A program made the position numbers and the translations under genes. From Paenibacillus xylanexedens (GTDB lineage Bacteria; Bacillota; Bacilli; Paenibacillales; Paenibacillaceae): a DNA stretch of 64,000 nt. The stretch spans positions 6,882,001 through 6,946,000 of the forward strand of contig NZ_CP018620.1 of NCBI RefSeq assembly GCF_001908275.1, given 5' to 3'. Within the stretch, counting starts at the first letter, position 1, and every line of letters begins with the position of its first letter. Under the pieces are notes generated by a model. It saw only the letters and a list, made by a program, of their open reading frames with translations. It was not told the origin of the DNA and did not search any database. Shown one piece after another: positions 31,094 through 41,656 of the stretch.

Positions 31094-32263
31094 CTAGGAG
31101 CGGACTTGCTCCGCCATTCCTTCAATCAGCACCTCAGCTACCTCAGGACGTGTAAATTCAGGTGGAGGGCACTGGCCGTCACGGAGCAACCCGCGTACTT
31201 TGGTGCCGGAAAGTGCCATATGATGTTCTTTATCATGTGGGCAAGTTTTGCTGGATGCCATGTTTCCACATTTGGTACAGAAGAAACTATGTTCGAAGAA
31301 CAACGGAGTGATCCCCAGTTCCTCTGCTGTAAAGTTAGTAAAGATCTCCTGTGCTTCATATGTTCCATAATAATCACCAACACCCGCATGGTCACGACCA
31401 ACAATAAAGTGAGTACACCCGTAATTTTTGCGAACCATCGCATGGAAAATAGCTTCACGTGGACCGGCATACCGCATGGCTGCGGGGAACACACCAAGAA
31501 ACGCACGATCAGCCGGGTAATAGTTCTCCAGTAATACCAGATAACTCTTCATCCGAACATCTGCGGGAACATCGTCCGACTTTGTCTCTCCAACAAGCGG
31601 ATTCAGGAAAAGTGCGTCTACAATCTCCATAGCGCTCTTCTGAATGTATTCATGAGCCCGATGCACCGGATTACGTGTCTGAAAACCAACTACGGTCTTC
31701 CAACCCTTCTCCTGAAAAATCTTCCGGGTATCTGCAGGATCATAATAGAATTCTTCAAATTTCGAAGGTTTTGGACGGTTCAACACTTGAATTGGACCTC
31801 CTACGTATGTTGCAGGACGCTCCAACAGTTTTTTAACGCCCGGGTGCTCGGGATCATCCGTTTTGAATACACGCTGGGCTTCTTCACCCTGATCCACCTG
31901 GTATATACTTTGGACTTCGAGCAATCCATAAGTGACTCCATCTTGATCACCAACAAGTTTCACACGTTCACCAATCTGGAGGGATGCGGCTTGTTTATCG
32001 TCAATAGCAAGTGTAATCGGTATACTCCAGACTGTTCCATCGGCAAGACGCATGCGAGACACCACCGAAAGGTAATCTTCCTCATTCAAGAAACCTTCAA
32101 GTGGTGAGAACGCACCCACACCAATCAGATCCAAATCTGATATCGTCCAGGTATTAATAAGCAAAGAGGATAAGTTTTTACTGTCTTGCAACAATTGCTC
32201 CCGTTCTTCTCTTTGTACGATACGCTGAACCAGCGTACCTCCATGAGGCAGAATCGATGTCAT
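31094..32263 (-). CDS. sat: Sulfate adenylyltransferase (ATP sulfurylase)
   Basis: Activates sulfate with ATP to adenosine-5'-phosphosulfate (APS). It has 389 aa, homo-oligomeric bacterial/archaeal type. The PUA-like N-terminal domain is followed by the catalytic [13 protein letters not shown] near 197, [12 protein letters not shown] near 290 and a zinc site [16 protein letters not shown] near 345. GGAGC lies 8 nt before the ATG. It follows cysH by 23 bp, so sulfate activation and APS reduction form one short operon. No APS kinase (cysC) or permease is adjacent, unlike the B. subtilis cysH operon. Confidence 0.97.
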   Translation of the reverse strand: MTSILPHGGTLVQRIVQREEREQLLQDSKNLSSLLINTWTISDLDLIGVGAFSPLEGFLNEEDYLSVVSRMRLADGTVWSIPITLAIDDKQAASLQIGERVKLVGDQDGVTYGLLEVQSIYQVDQGEEAQRVFKTDDPEHPGVKKLLERPATYVGGPIQVLNRPKPSKFEEFYYDPADTRKIFQEKGWKTVVGFQTRNPVHRAHEYIQKSAMEIVDALFLNPLVGETKSDDVPADVRMKSYLVLLENYYPADRAFLGVFPAAMRYAGPREAIFHAMVRKNYGCTHFIVGRDHAGVGDYYGTYEAQEIFTNFTAEELGITPLFFEHSFFCTKCGNMASSKTCPHDKEHHMALSGTKVRGLLRDGQCPPPEFTRPEVAEVLIEGMAEQVRS

Positions 32264-32286
32264 CTTGTCAGCTCCTTGTATATCTA

Positions 32287-32979
32287 TTATTTATGAAGGC
32301 CACATTCCGTTTTATCATTACCAGACCAGCGTCCAGCACGAGGGTCCTCTCCAGGCATCACTTGACGTGTACAATGCTCACAACCAATACTTGGGTAGTT
32401 CTGATCATGAAGAGGGTTATATACAACGTTATTGTCACGAATATATTGCCATACATCCTCAGTCGTCCAGTGCGCAATCGGATTAAACTTCATCAGGCCA
32501 AATTTGGAATCATATTCAACCTTCTTCGAGTTTGCACGAGTTGGTGCTTGATCTCTGCGGATACCTGTAATCCATGCATCATACTGAGAAAGAATACGTG
32601 TTAACGGTTCGACTTTGCGAATGTTACAGCACCCATTGGGATCAGATTTCCATAACTCTTCACCGTGTTGAGCTGCCTGCTCTTCCGGAGTAATCTTAGG
32701 TGACACGCGTACAAATTCAAGGTTGTAGTTCTCCTGCATCTTATCACGTGTTTCGTATGTTTCTTTAAAGTGAAAATCTGTATCCAGATAAAAAATATCT
32801 GTGGATGGGCTGATTTTCTGCACCATATCTACAAGTACAACATCTTCTGCACCAAAACTACATGCAAAAGTGATATTTGGGAATGTTTCAATAGCATACC
32901 GAATAATATCCTCTGGACTGGCATGTTCCAGTTCCTCTGCCTTCGTCCGTGCCAAATCTTCTTTCTCCAACAAGTTCAT
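32287..32979 (-). CDS. cysH: Adenylyl-sulfate (APS) reductase, CysH family
   Basis: Reduces APS to sulfite using thioredoxin. It has 230 aa. PAPS_reduct motifs: [14 protein letters not shown] near 40, [26 protein letters not shown]. The cysteine pattern GCC ... GCEHC indicates a [4Fe-4S] cluster, characteristic of APS-using enzymes and consistent with the lack of an APS kinase here. The catalytic cysteine is in the C-terminal ECGLH. The ATG at 32979 is chosen for the GGGGGA 8 nt upstream; the reading to 33084 would begin upstream of the predicted transcript start. In the family the substrate call depends mainly on these four cysteines. Confidence 0.95.
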   Translation of the reverse strand: MNLLEKEDLARTKAEELEHASPEDIIRYAIETFPNITFACSFGAEDVVLVDMVQKISPSTDIFYLDTDFHFKETYETRDKMQENYNLEFVRVSPKITPEEQAAQHGEELWKSDPNGCCNIRKVEPLTRILSQYDAWITGIRRDQAPTRANSKKVEYDSKFGLMKFNPIAHWTTEDVWQYIRDNNVVYNPLHDQNYPSIGCEHCTRQVMPGEDPRAGRWSGNDKTECGLHK

Positions 32980-33044
32980 CTGTGAATTTCCCCCATTCTG
33001 CATTTCAATACACCTAAAGCCGACTAATCTAATATGAATTATGT

Positions 33045-33074
33045 TTAGTATAAATCTTTCATTGGGGATGTCAA
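33045..33074 (-). promoter_or_regulatory. cysH-sat promoter
   Basis: Minus strand TTGACA (33074-33069), 18 bp, TACTAA (33050-33045). Expected start near 33038 gives a leader of only about 60 nt, too short for a SAM riboswitch. Confidence 0.6.
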
Positions 33075-33752
33075 TGCCTGCCATATGGTAAAATAAATCA
33101 GTTTTTGACCCTTTTTAATTGCCGCTATCACACAATATTTTGGTTCAATTTGTCCATTTCTCTGTTAATGAGATAAAAACAATGATGTTGGCCCAGGTCA
33201 TTAGGCAGGTAAAAATACATCCCTTAGCCTGGGAAACCTTTGCTGCTGCTGGGTTTGGACAGATCTTGTCGTCAAGAACAGAATCCAAAAATCACTAGGT
33301 GATTGAAAATGAAGGAAGAAAAGCTAAAGTTTTAAGGGGAGCAACGTTGCGAATTTTAGCTATTGATATGTAAGGGACTTTTATCGTTTCCATAAGAAAT
33401 ACTGATAAGGTTTGCACCAATGAATTAAGTACAAAAACAGTAAGCTGAGTGCATTCAAGAAATCCGGCGTGAGTTCTAAACGATGATTTTATAGGAGCTG
33501 TTATAGAATGTGTGGTGAGCGATGGGTGAGAGCGTAAGAGCAAATTCAATGATCTAAACGATTAGAGAGGTTCAGTAAGATGTAGATGTATCAACGTACA
33601 TATTATAGGACTGTATTGAGGGACATTAAGAGCACATTGAAAAGGCAATGAGGGAAAGATGCACAAGCATGGGGAGAGACATCAGAGATATGAGAAAAAT
33701 GAGAGCTATCGCATAAACTAATATAATATATGGCGTGATGGTCATGAATATA
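33075..33752. other. Intergenic region upstream of cysH
   Basis: No convincing gene. A notable imperfect inverted repeat at about 33191-33232 (CCCAGG ... CCTGGG, with TAGGC ... TAGCC inside) lies 120-160 bp upstream of the cysH promoter. No T-box, SAM-box or other known leader motif recognised. The distal half (33300-33750) is A/G-rich on the plus strand without visible structure. Confidence 0.4.
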
Positions 33753-33785
33753 TAAAAAAGCCTTTGACCGAGGCCAAAGGCTTTT
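33753..33785 (-). terminator. Terminator of rplM-rpsI
   Basis: Minus strand AAAGCCTTTGGCC / GGTCAAAGGCTTT followed by TTTATA, directly after the rpsI stop. Confidence 0.85.
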
Positions 33786-33789
33786 AATA

Positions 33790-34182
33790 TTAACGTTTGG
33801 AGAACTGAGGTGCGCGACGAGCCGCTTTAAGACCGTATTTTTTACGCTCTTTCATACGTGGGTCACGAGTCAGGAATCCTGCTTTTTTCAGGGATGCACG
33901 GTATTCCGGATCTGCTTTGAGCAGAGCGCGGGAGATACCATGACGGATTGCGCCGGCTTGACCGGAGATTCCGCCACCATGAGCAATAACAAGAACGTCA
34001 TAGTTGTTGAGCGTTTCTGTCAAGTTCAGTGGTTGTTTTACGATCAGTTTGAGTGTTTCCAAACCGAAGTATTCATTAATATCACGTTTATTGATGACAA
34101 TGCGTCCTTCACCCGGTACAAGGCGAACACGTGCTACCGAATGTTTACGACGACCTGTCCCATAGTATTGTACTTGTGCCAT
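33790..34182 (-). CDS. rpsI: 30S ribosomal protein S9 (uS9)
   Basis: 130-aa small-subunit protein whose C-terminal tail reaches the P-site tRNA. Typical N-terminal [16 protein letters not shown], the central [19 protein letters not shown], and the basic end RRAPQFSKR. It follows rplM by 19 bp in a two-gene operon. Confidence 0.98.
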   Translation of the reverse strand: MAQVQYYGTGRRKHSVARVRLVPGEGRIVINKRDINEYFGLETLKLIVKQPLNLTETLNNYDVLVIAHGGGISGQAGAIRHGISRALLKADPEYRASLKKAGFLTRDPRMKERKKYGLKAARRAPQFSKR

Positions 34183-34201
34183 GAAACTGTCCTCCTTTTA
34201 A

Positions 34202-34639
34202 TTAACCGCGAAGTTCGTAAACTTCTGGTTTTTGTGCTGCATGTGGATGCTCAGTGCCTCTGTACGCTTTAAGTCTCAACTTCATTTTCTCGCCCATGCG
34301 AGTTTTAGGAAGCATACCGCGAACAGCCAATTCCAACATACGCTCAGGTTTGTTTTTAACCATCTCTTCAGCTGTAGTTACTTTCAAACCACCTGGGTGC
34401 ATTGAGTGACGGTAGTATTTTTTACCTTGCATTTTCTTACCAGTCAATACGATTTTCTCAGCATTGATGATAACAACGAAATCGCCAGTGTCCACATGTG
34501 GAGTGAATTGTGGCTTGTGTTTGCCGCGAATCAAAGCTGCTGCTTCGCTCGCCAAACGTCCGAGGGTTTTGCCTTCAGCATCAATGATGTGCCATTGGCG
34601 CTCAACTTCGTTAGGCTTCGCCATGTACGTAGTACGCAT
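34202..34639 (-). CDS. rplM: 50S ribosomal protein L13 (uL13)
   Basis: 145 aa; early assembly protein of the large subunit. [20 protein letters not shown] at the N-terminus, [18 protein letters not shown] and the [12 protein letters not shown] motif are family-typical. Strong AAGGAGG before the start. It has its own promoter at 34794-34822 and a leader of about 150 nt with a possible hairpin (CTTAAT / ATTAAG), which may be a regulatory leader. Confidence 0.98.
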   Translation of the reverse strand: MRTTYMAKPNEVERQWHIIDAEGKTLGRLASEAAALIRGKHKPQFTPHVDTGDFVVIINAEKIVLTGKKMQGKKYYRHSMHPGGLKVTTAEEMVKNKPERMLELAVRGMLPKTRMGEKMKLRLKAYRGTEHPHAAQKPEVYELRG

Positions 34640-34793
34640 GAAAAGTTCCTCCTTAAAATGTTCAAAATCATCATTTTCATTTATCTTCGTTCGTTAAGTT
34701 ATAACTTTAGGTGTTGATGGATTGTAAATTTGATGTGAAACTCTTAATTGGGGCTGTGGGAAAGCCATTAAGAAAACACAACTTTTATATTAC

Positions 34794-34822
34794 ATGATAG
34801 GCGATTAAATCGCAAGTGTTAA
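34794..34822 (-). promoter_or_regulatory. rplM-rpsI promoter
   Basis: Minus strand TTAACA (34822-34817), 17 bp, TATCAT (34799-34794), between truA and rplM. It makes rplM-rpsI a separate transcript. Confidence 0.65.
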
Positions 34823-34844
34823 TTAAGCTTTTCACTCACCAAAT

Positions 34845-35618
34845 TTAATCTTTTTTGTATTCAAGATCCCAGAGCATTAAACCGCAGCTAACTGCAGTAG
34901 GTCCTGCAGCAGATCGATTACATGCAGCAATCATATTTGGTACATCAGAGGCTTTCCGTTTGCCCTCTCCGATCTCCAGCAGTGTCCCTACAATGATACG
35001 AACCATATGCTGCAAAAAGCCGTTACCACTCAAATAAATGTGAATGACACCCTGATCGCGCGGATGGTCTCTGCACATTGATCGGTCCACTTCCATCCAT
35101 GCTTCGTACACCGAACGGACATGATTCTCTTTCTGAGACTTGCGTGAAGCAAAAGAGGTAAAATCATACGTCCCTATGAAATGTCGTAAGCCCTCCTGCA
35201 TTGCCATAATATCAAGCTTCGCATGATGATGATATTGCAGTCTTCTGTTGAATACATCCGGAAATTGATTCGCATTGACTGTATAACGATACGTTTTCTT
35301 TTTCGCTGCATAGCGAGAATGAAAATCAGCCGAAACTTCAATCGCATCAATAACGACAATATCGGAGGGTAATCTGGAGTTGAGTGCAATACACCAACGT
35401 TCAATCGGGATCTGGGACTCCGTAGGAAAATTGAAGATTTGTCTGCGGGCGTGAACACCTGCATCTGTTCGGCCTGAACCTGTAATTTTAACCTTCTCAC
35501 CGGTTAAAGCACGAATCGCATCTTCAAGATGATCCTGAATAGTATTCCCACCCGGCTGTACTTGGAAGCCGAAATAGGCAGTGCCATCATAAGTTAACGT
35601 CATACATAAGTTCCGCAT
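34845..35618 (-). CDS. truA: tRNA pseudouridine(38-40) synthase TruA
   Basis: Isomerizes uridines 38-40 in the anticodon arm of tRNAs. It has 257 aa. Catalytic Asp in GSGRTDAGVHARRQIFNF near 52; also TYDGTAYFGFQVQPG at the start and the LSGNGFLQHMVRIIVGTLLEIG block near the end. The ATG at 35618 (start MRNLCMTLTYDG) has AAGGTG 9 nt upstream; the reading to 35669 overlaps the rplQ terminator and is rejected. In B. subtilis ecfA1-ecfA2-ecfT lie between rplQ and truA; here they are absent. Confidence 0.95.
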   Translation of the reverse strand: MRNLCMTLTYDGTAYFGFQVQPGGNTIQDHLEDAIRALTGEKVKITGSGRTDAGVHARRQIFNFPTESQIPIERWCIALNSRLPSDIVVIDAIEVSADFHSRYAAKKKTYRYTVNANQFPDVFNRRLQYHHHAKLDIMAMQEGLRHFIGTYDFTSFASRKSQKENHVRSVYEAWMEVDRSMCRDHPRDQGVIHIYLSGNGFLQHMVRIIVGTLLEIGEGKRKASDVPNMIAACNRSAAGPTAVSCGLMLWDLEYKKD

Positions 35619-35665
35619 TATTACCACACCTTTGTTCCATACTATACATATCCCTATCCCGAACA

Positions 35666-35691
35666 GCAAAAGAAGCCCCTTACGGAGCTTC
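35666..35691 (-). terminator. Second terminator after rplQ
   Basis: Minus strand GAAGCTCC, GTAA, GGGGCTTC, then TTTT. It lies about 50 bp before the truA start. Confidence 0.7.
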
Positions 35692-35719
35692 TATTACAGC
35701 ACGAATTCCGAAATGAAGA

Positions 35720-35760
35720 GAAAAAAAGGGTTAATCCAGAATCGTTGATTCTGTCCCCTT
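35720..35760 (-). terminator. Terminator of the S10-spc-alpha operon
   Basis: Minus strand AAAGGGGACAGAATC / GATTCTGGATTAACCCTTT with TTTTTTT at the end; located about 20 bp after the rplQ stop. Confidence 0.7.
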
Positions 35761-35777
35761 TCCTCATCTCATCTGTT

Positions 35778-36143
35778 TTACGCGCGGTCTACCAGTTCCA
35801 AGTAAACCATTGGCGCTGCGTCACCACGACGAGGTCCCAGTTTCAAGATACGAGTGTATCCACCTGGACGCTCAGCGTAACGACCGGACAATTCGCTAAA
35901 CAGTTTTTGGATTGCATCTTGCTCACCATCGATAGTTTCGCGGCGAACATAAGCTGCCACTTGGCGACGGGCATGAAGATCTCCCTTTTTCGCTTTAGTG
36001 ATCAGTTTTTCAGCAATAGAGCGAACCTCTTTTGCTTTCGCTTCAGTTGTCTGAATGCGTTCGTATAAGAACAGGTCGGTTACCAGGTCACGGAACAAAG
36101 CTTTACGTGCGCTGGAATTACGGCCCAACTTTTGGTATGCCAT
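35778..36143 (-). CDS. rplQ: 50S ribosomal protein L17 (bL17)
   Basis: 121 aa, near the peptide exit. N-terminal [20 protein letters not shown] and C-terminal [19 protein letters not shown] are typical; the length is that of Gram-positive L17. Last gene of the alpha operon, 34 bp after rpoA. Confidence 0.98.
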   Translation of the reverse strand: MAYQKLGRNSSARKALFRDLVTDLFLYERIQTTEAKAKEVRSIAEKLITKAKKGDLHARRQVAAYVRRETIDGEQDAIQKLFSELSGRYAERPGGYTRILKLGPRRGDAAPMVYLELVDRA

Positions 36144-36177
36144 TGTTTTCCCTCCTTCACTTCAAGCACTCGGCTGT

Positions 36178-37122
36178 CTATTCTTCTGTACGGAGTCCCA
36201 AACCAAGTTCCTCAAGCTTCTCTTGAACTTCTTCCAAAGACTTGCGTCCGAGGTTACGGACTTTCATCATGTCTTCTTCCGTTTTCGTAGTCAGCTCTTG
36301 CACGGTATTAATACCGGCACGTTTGAGGCAGTTGTAGGAACGAACAGAGAGATCCAGCTCTTCGATCGTCATTTCGAGTACTTTTTCTTTTTTGTCTTCT
36401 TCTTTTTCGACCATGATTTCTGCATCTTTCGCTTCGTCTGTAAGACCCACGAAGAGCATCAAATGCTCAGTCAAAATTTTAGCGCCGAGGCTTACAGCCT
36501 CTTCAGGACGAATACTTCCATCAGTCCAAACTTCCAACGTGAGCTTGTCATAGTTGGTCACTTGACCGACACGCGTATTTTCCACAGCGTAGTTAACGCG
36601 ACTGATCGGGGTGAAGATGGAATCGACTGGGATGACGCCGATCGGCTGGTCATCGCGTTTATTCCGATCTGCCTGGACGTAGCCGCGACCGCGATTGGCA
36701 AAAATACGCATGTGAAGTCTCGAACCTGGTCCGAGCGTAGCAATGTGCAAATCCGGGTTAAGGATTTCCACATCGGAGTCAGCACGGATATCTCCAGCCG
36801 TAATTGCTCCTTCGCCTTCAGCATCAATCTCGAGCACTTTCTCCTCGTCTGAATGAATCTTAAGCGACAAAGCTTTCAGGTTAAGAATAACCTCCGTTAC
36901 ATCTTCCATTACGCCAGGAACTGTAGCAAATTCATGCAGAACGCCATCGATTTGAACCGAAGACACTGCCGCACCCGGCAGTGACGAGAGCAAGATTCGG
37001 CGAAGCGAGTTTCCAAGCGTCGTACCGTATCCGCGCTCAAGCGGTTCTACTACGAATTTCCCATAGGTGCCATCATCGTTGACGTCTACCGTCTCAATTT
37101 TCGGCTTTTCGATTTCAATCAC
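36178..37122 (-). CDS. rpoA: RNA polymerase alpha subunit
   Basis: 314 aa. The N-terminal dimerization domain has [20 protein letters not shown], required for assembly with beta and beta'. The C-terminal domain after an acidic linker ([10 protein letters not shown]) has [16 protein letters not shown] and [15 protein letters not shown], binding UP elements and activators. Located between rpsK and rplQ, as usual. Confidence 0.98.
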   Translation of the reverse strand: MIEIEKPKIETVDVNDDGTYGKFVVEPLERGYGTTLGNSLRRILLSSLPGAAVSSVQIDGVLHEFATVPGVMEDVTEVILNLKALSLKIHSDEEKVLEIDAEGEGAITAGDIRADSDVEILNPDLHIATLGPGSRLHMRIFANRGRGYVQADRNKRDDQPIGVIPVDSIFTPISRVNYAVENTRVGQVTNYDKLTLEVWTDGSIRPEEAVSLGAKILTEHLMLFVGLTDEAKDAEIMVEKEEDKKEKVLEMTIEELDLSVRSYNCLKRAGINTVQELTTKTEEDMMKVRNLGRKSLEEVQEKLEELGLGLRTEE

Positions 37123-37258
37123 TGCAATACCCCTCCTTCAAAACGTCGGTCCTCTATGAAACATTTACCTTCTCTTGCGAAAACATGTAGTAGTATGCCT
37201 AAACAACCATTATTAGCAGATTGTGCCGGAAATATACCACACGCAGGGGCAAATCTCA

Positions 37259-37654
37259 TTAGACACGACGACGTTTTGGAGGACGGCATCCGTTATGCGG
37301 GACTGGAGTTACGTCTTTGATCAGGTTAACTTCAAGACCAGCAGCTTGCAAAGAGCGGATCGCTGCTTCACGGCCTGCGCCTGGTCCTTTAACCATAACC
37401 TCAACGGCTTTCATCCCATGTTCCATTGCAGCTTTGGCAGCAGTCTCAGCAGCCATTTGTGCAGCAAACGGAGTCGATTTACGGGAACCTCTGAATCCGA
37501 GGCCACCGGAGCTTGCCCACGAAATTGCGTTTCCGTGAGGATCCGTAATAGTAACGATAGTGTTATTGAAAGTGGAACGGATATGCGCCACGCCAGATTC
37601 AATATTCTTACGGTCACGACGTTTAGTACGTACGACTTTTTTCGGTTTAGCCAT
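37259..37654 (-). CDS. rpsK: 30S ribosomal protein S11 (uS11)
   Basis: 131 aa, platform of the small subunit. Typical [21 protein letters not shown] and the conserved C-terminal [18 protein letters not shown]. Lies 19 bp after rpsM. Confidence 0.98.
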   Translation of the reverse strand: MAKPKKVVRTKRRDRKNIESGVAHIRSTFNNTIVTITDPHGNAISWASSGGLGFRGSRKSTPFAAQMAAETAAKAAMEHGMKAVEVMVKGPGAGREAAIRSLQAAGLEVNLIKDVTPVPHNGCRPPKRRRV

Positions 37655-37673
37655 TTTCTCTTATCCCCCCTTA

Positions 37674-38042
37674 TTATTTCTTCTTGTTCGCTACTGTACG
37701 ACGAGGACCTTTACGAGTACGAGCATTCGTTTTCGTACGTTGTCCACGAACAGGCAGACCACGACGATGACGAACTCCACGGTAACAACCGATCTCCGTC
37801 AAACGTTTAATATTCAAAGAGATTTCTCGACGCAGGTCACCTTCTACTTTGACCTCTTTATCGATACTTTCACGCAATTTGCTGACTTCATCTTCCGTCA
37901 AATCACGAACACGAGTGTCCGGATTGATGCCTGTTGTGCTCAGAATTTTCTGGGAAGTCGTTTTACCGATTCCGAAAATATAAGTCAAGGCGATCTCAAC
38001 GCGCTTATCACGTGGCAAATCCACACCAGATATACGTGCCAT
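37674..38042 (-). CDS. rpsM: 30S ribosomal protein S13 (uS13)
   Basis: 122 aa, contacts tRNA and the large subunit from the head. [20 protein letters not shown] at the start, [20 protein letters not shown] near the end, with a Lys/Arg-rich tail. Confidence 0.98.
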   Translation of the reverse strand: MARISGVDLPRDKRVEIALTYIFGIGKTTSQKILSTTGINPDTRVRDLTEDEVSKLRESIDKEVKVEGDLRREISLNIKRLTEIGCYRGVRHRRGLPVRGQRTKTNARTRKGPRRTVANKKK

Positions 38043-38062
38043 TTTACGCTACACCCCCTTCT

Positions 38063-38304
<242 letters not shown>

Positions 38305-38328
38305 ACAGTTCATTGCAACTGTCTACTA

Positions 38329-38544
38329 CTATTTACGGTAAGTTATGCGACCTTTTGTTAAATCATAAGGCGACAACTGAACAACTACTTTGTCTCCAGT
38401 CAGGATACGGATAAAGTGCATCCGCAGTTTTCCGGAAACGTGAGCGAGAATTTGATGACCGTTCTCAAGCTCAACCTTGAATGTTGCATTCGGTAGCGGT
38501 TCGAGAACCGTACCTTCCACTTCAATGACATCTTCCTTAGCCAT
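38329..38544 (-). CDS. infA: Translation initiation factor IF-1
   Basis: 71 aa, OB fold that blocks the A site during initiation. [19 protein letters not shown], then [18 protein letters not shown] and [18 protein letters not shown] core. Only 3 bp separate it from the KOW-domain gene upstream, so translation is probably coupled. Confidence 0.98.
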   Translation of the reverse strand: MAKEDVIEVEGTVLEPLPNATFKVELENGHQILAHVSGKLRMHFIRILTGDKVVVQLSPYDLTKGRITYRK

Positions 38545-38547
38545 TAG

Positions 38548-38856
38548 TCAGTCTCCTTTCTCTTCAGCTTGAATGTTGGTGGATTCCAGAAATGAATGAA
38601 CCGCGTAACGGAGCTTTCCATTTGTCACCCGACCACTCTCGTTTAAACTGTTCACAACCTCGCTGCTAATCATGGGCTGGAGCTCAAGATGAAGAAGATT
38701 CTTCTTCTTTGGTTGATCAAACTTACGTTTGTCTCCATCCGCAATATATACGAACTTACCGTCCGCTATAGCAACAATTACTGCGGCTTGGTCCGCATTG
38801 CGGCCTTTACGGATCTTCACAAGTTGACCGAGCTGCGGATTAGACTGACTGTTCAT
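38548..38856 (-). CDS. KOW-domain RNA-binding protein (L14e-like, YbzG-type)
   Basis: 102 aa. The N-terminal KOW motif (GQLVKIRKGRNADQAAVIVAI) resembles eukaryotic L14e/archaeal L14e proteins. It occupies the same place, between map and infA, as ybzG in B. subtilis. The C-terminal half is helical and less conserved. Function is not established; RNA binding is inferred from the KOW fold and the operon. Confidence 0.85.
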   Translation of the reverse strand: MNSQSNPQLGQLVKIRKGRNADQAAVIVAIADGKFVYIADGDKRKFDQPKKKNLLHLELQPMISSEVVNSLNESGRVTNGKLRYAVHSFLESTNIQAEEKGD

Positions 38857-38866
38857 GCCTCATCAC

Positions 38867-39622
38867 CTACGCATTCAGTTTTGTGAAAATTTCCATACCA
38901 TCTGGTGTAACTGCTACGGTGTGTTCAAAGTGTGCACATAACTTACCATCAACCGTGACGACAGTCCAGTTATCTTCCAACGTTTTCACATACCGTCTAC
39001 CTACGTTAACCATCGGCTCTATGGCCAGCACCATGCCCGCTTTAAGCCGTGGTCCCCGATCGGGAAGACCATAGTTCGGAATCTGTGGTTCTTCGTGCAG
39101 ATCTGCGCCTATGCCGTGACCGACATATTCACGAACTACGGAGAACCCTTCATCTTCAATATATTTCTGAATCGCATGAGATATTGTAAACAAGCGAACG
39201 TCCGGTTTTACCAGCGCCAGACCTGCGTATAACGAAGCCTCGGTAACGTCCAGAAGACGACGGGCTTCTTCGGAAATACGGCCGACCGGATAAGTCCAGG
39301 CGGAATCTCCATGATACCCCTGGTACTGCGCGCCAATGTCAAACGTAACGATATCGCCCTCGTTCAACTTGCGTTTGCCGGGAAATCCATGTACCAACTC
39401 TTCATTGACTGAAGCGCACACACTGGCAGGGAAACCGTTATAACCTTTGAAAGACGGCACAGCTCCTTGACTGCGGATATATTGATCAGCCATATGGTCA
39501 AGTTCTCCAGTCGTAATACCGGGAGCGATATGCTCTGCCAAGAGACGATGCGTTTCCGCAACAATTCTCCCTGCTTCCCTCATCAAGCCCAGTTCCGTTT
39601 CGGACTTACCAATGATCATCAA
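38867..39622 (-). CDS. map: Methionine aminopeptidase, type I
   Basis: Removes N-terminal methionine from nascent proteins. It has 251 aa. Metal-binding residues are in [20 protein letters not shown] (two Asp), the [18 protein letters not shown] block (His), [10 protein letters not shown] (Glu) and [10 protein letters not shown] (Glu). Starts directly after the adk stop. Confidence 0.97.
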   Translation of the reverse strand: MMIIGKSETELGLMREAGRIVAETHRLLAEHIAPGITTGELDHMADQYIRSQGAVPSFKGYNGFPASVCASVNEELVHGFPGKRKLNEGDIVTFDIGAQYQGYHGDSAWTYPVGRISEEARRLLDVTEASLYAGLALVKPDVRLFTISHAIQKYIEDEGFSVVREYVGHGIGADLHEEPQIPNYGLPDRGPRLKAGMVLAIEPMVNVGRRYVKTLEDNWTVVTVDGKLCAHFEHTVAVTPDGMEIFTKLNA

Positions 39623-40267
39623 TTAACCTCTCAGTAAGGACACGATTTCTTTAGAAACTTGATCGATATCCTGTTCTCCGTTCATTTGACGAAGAAGACC
39701 TTTAGTCTCATAGAACGTGAGGAGTGGTGCTGTTTTGTTGATATACTCGTCCAGTCGTGTACCTACACTCTCTTCATTATCATCAGAGCGTTGATACAAC
39801 TCACCAGCGCATTTATCACAAATACCTTCCTGCTTAGGCGGATTGAATACCACATGATAAGTGGAACCACAGTTTTTACAAATTCGACGCCCCGTCAAAC
39901 GAGCGAGCAATTTGTTGCGATCCACTTTCAGGTTGATTACATGATCGAGACCTGAGTTCAATCGATCCAGAATGCCATCGAGCGCTTCTGCTTGCGAAAG
40001 GGTTCTTGGAAATCCGTCCAAGAGGAAACCTTCTCTGCAGTCAGGCTGCTGCAAACGTTCTTCAACGATGCCAATGGTTACATCATCTGGTACAAGCAAT
40101 CCTTGATCCATATATTCCTTGGCTTTCATGCCAATGGGAGTTCCCTGTTTGATCGCGAGACGAAATGCATCGCCTGTTGAAATATGGGGAATACCGAACT
40201 CTTTCACGATGACGTCTGCTTGCGTTCCTTTTCCTGCCCCCGGAGGGCCCATGAATAGGATGTTCAC
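39623..40267 (-). CDS. adk: Adenylate kinase
   Basis: ATP + AMP to 2 ADP. It has 214 aa. P-loop [10 protein letters not shown] at 7-16, [12 protein letters not shown] near 85, and the LID domain carries a structural zinc site CKNCGS ... CDKC, as in Gram-positive enzymes. It sits between secY and map. Confidence 0.98.
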   Translation of the reverse strand: MNILFMGPPGAGKGTQADVIVKEFGIPHISTGDAFRLAIKQGTPIGMKAKEYMDQGLLVPDDVTIGIVEERLQQPDCREGFLLDGFPRTLSQAEALDGILDRLNSGLDHVINLKVDRNKLLARLTGRRICKNCGSTYHVVFNPPKQEGICDKCAGELYQRSDDNEESVGTRLDEYINKTAPLLTFYETKGLLRQMNGEQDIDQVSKEIVSLLRG

Positions 40268-40311
40268 GTTATGTCACTCCCTCCAAGACTACCCTACATC
40301 AACAAACAGCA

Positions 40312-40356
40312 CAATAGGTGCCGGCAAGTAAATCTTCACTCGACCGGTACCTATTG
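40312..40356 (-). other. Stable hairpin between secY and adk
   Basis: Arms CAATAGGTGCCGG (40312-40324) and CCGGTACCTATTG (40344-40356) pair over 13 bp with a single G-U, loop 19 nt, beginning 2 nt after the secY stop. No U-run follows, so it is not a normal terminator; an mRNA-processing or stability element is possible. Confidence 0.6.
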
Positions 40357-40357
40357 C

Positions 40358-41656
40358 CTATTTATTGATAAAACCTTTGTAGTGGCGTTTGATCAATTGG
40401 CTTTCGATTTGCTTCATCGTATCCAGCGCAACACCGATAACGATCAGGAGGGATGTTCCTCCAATTTGCGCAGATTGAGGCAAACCAGACAGTGCCCCCA
40501 AGATTACAGGCAGAACGGAAATGACTGCCAAGAACATGGCACCGGCCATTGTCAAACGAGTCATGACACGGGTCAGATATTTCTCGGTTGCTTTACCCGG
40601 GCGAATGCCTGGGATGTAACCGCCGTTCTTTTTCATATTATCAGCCATCTGCTGTGGATTCATCTGTACGAAAGTATAGAAGAATGTGAAACCGAAGATC
40701 ATCACGACATACAACAACATACCTAGAGGTTTGTGTGTAGTCAGGTTCTGTCCGATCCACTGTGCCCAAAGGCGATCTGCCCAGAAGTTGGCGATGATCG
40801 TCGGGAACATCAACAGCGATGATGCGAAGATAACAGGGATAACACCTGCTGCATTAATTTTCAGCGGGATATGTGTATTCTGTCCACCGTACATTTTGTT
40901 ACCTACGACACGTTTAGCGTACTGTACCGGAATCTTCCGAATCGCCTGCTGAATGTAAATGACCCCTATGATGATCAACACAATAACAATTGCGATGATA
41001 ACACCTTTAAGAATATTCATAAACAGTTGGTCAGGTTGAATGAAGTCAGATTCGATCGTTTGTTTGATAATGTTAGGCACCGTAGATAGGATACCCGCAA
41101 AGATCAAGATCGAAATCCCGTTTCCTATGCCCTTCTCGGTGATCTGCTCACCAAGCCACATTAGGAATGAAGTACCGGCCGTAAGTACAATCGCGATCAA
41201 GATATAATCTGCAAATGTAGCGTTAGGAACCATCTCTGTATTGTACAAGCGGTTGAATCCGATCGACGTACCAAACGCTTGAATCAATGCCAGCCCGATG
41301 GTTAAATAACGGGTCAACTGTGCAGATTTCTTCTTACCTTGTTCACCTTGCTTTGCCCACTCCGCTAATTTAGGAATAACGTCCATGGAAAGCAACTGTA
41401 CTATGATAGACGCAGTGATGTAAGGCACGATCCCGAGCGCAAATATCGAGAACTGGAAGAGCGCTCCACCCGAGAACGTATTGAGAAGTCCAAAAACTTC
41501 TTTACCCGCAGAATTTGTCGCTTCGAACACATCTTTGTTAACTCCCGGCACGGGGACAAAGGAGCCGATGCGGTAAATGATCAGTACAAAAAGGGTAAAT
41601 AATACCCTTTTGCGCAGATCTTCAACCCGCCAGATATTCTTTAGGGTCTTGAACAT
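40358..41656 (-). CDS. secY: Protein translocase subunit SecY
   Basis: 432-aa channel subunit of the Sec translocon with ten membrane helices. N-terminal IWRVEDLRKRVLFTLFVL; the plug region near SFVPVPGVNKDVF; the cytoplasmic loop IPVQYAKRVVGNKMYGGQ; ends LIKRHYKGFINK. Its start overlaps the rplO stop by 1 nt. Confidence 0.98.
   Translation of the reverse strand: MFKTLKNIWRVEDLRKRVLFTLFVLIIYRIGSFVPVPGVNKDVFEATNSAGKEVFGLLNTFSGGALFQFSIFALGIVPYITASIIVQLLSMDVIPKLAEWAKQGEQGKKKSAQLTRYLTIGLALIQAFGTSIGFNRLYNTEMVPNATFADYILIAIVLTAGTSFLMWLGEQITEKGIGNGISILIFAGILSTVPNIIKQTIESDFIQPDQLFMNILKGVIIAIVIVLIIIGVIYIQQAIRKIPVQYAKRVVGNKMYGGQNTHIPLKINAAGVIPVIFASSLLMFPTIIANFWADRLWAQWIGQNLTTHKPLGMLLYVVMIFGFTFFYTFVQMNPQQMADNMKKNGGYIPGIRPGKATEKYLTRVMTRLTMAGAMFLAVISVLPVILGALSGLPQSAQIGGTSLLIVIGVALDTMKQIESQLIKRHYKGFINK

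Noticed and set aside
32980..33300. SAM riboswitch or T-box before cysH
   Set aside because: Looked for AGAGNGG...GGCCC and GGTGGAACCGCG motifs; none present, and the leader after the predicted start is only about 60 nt.
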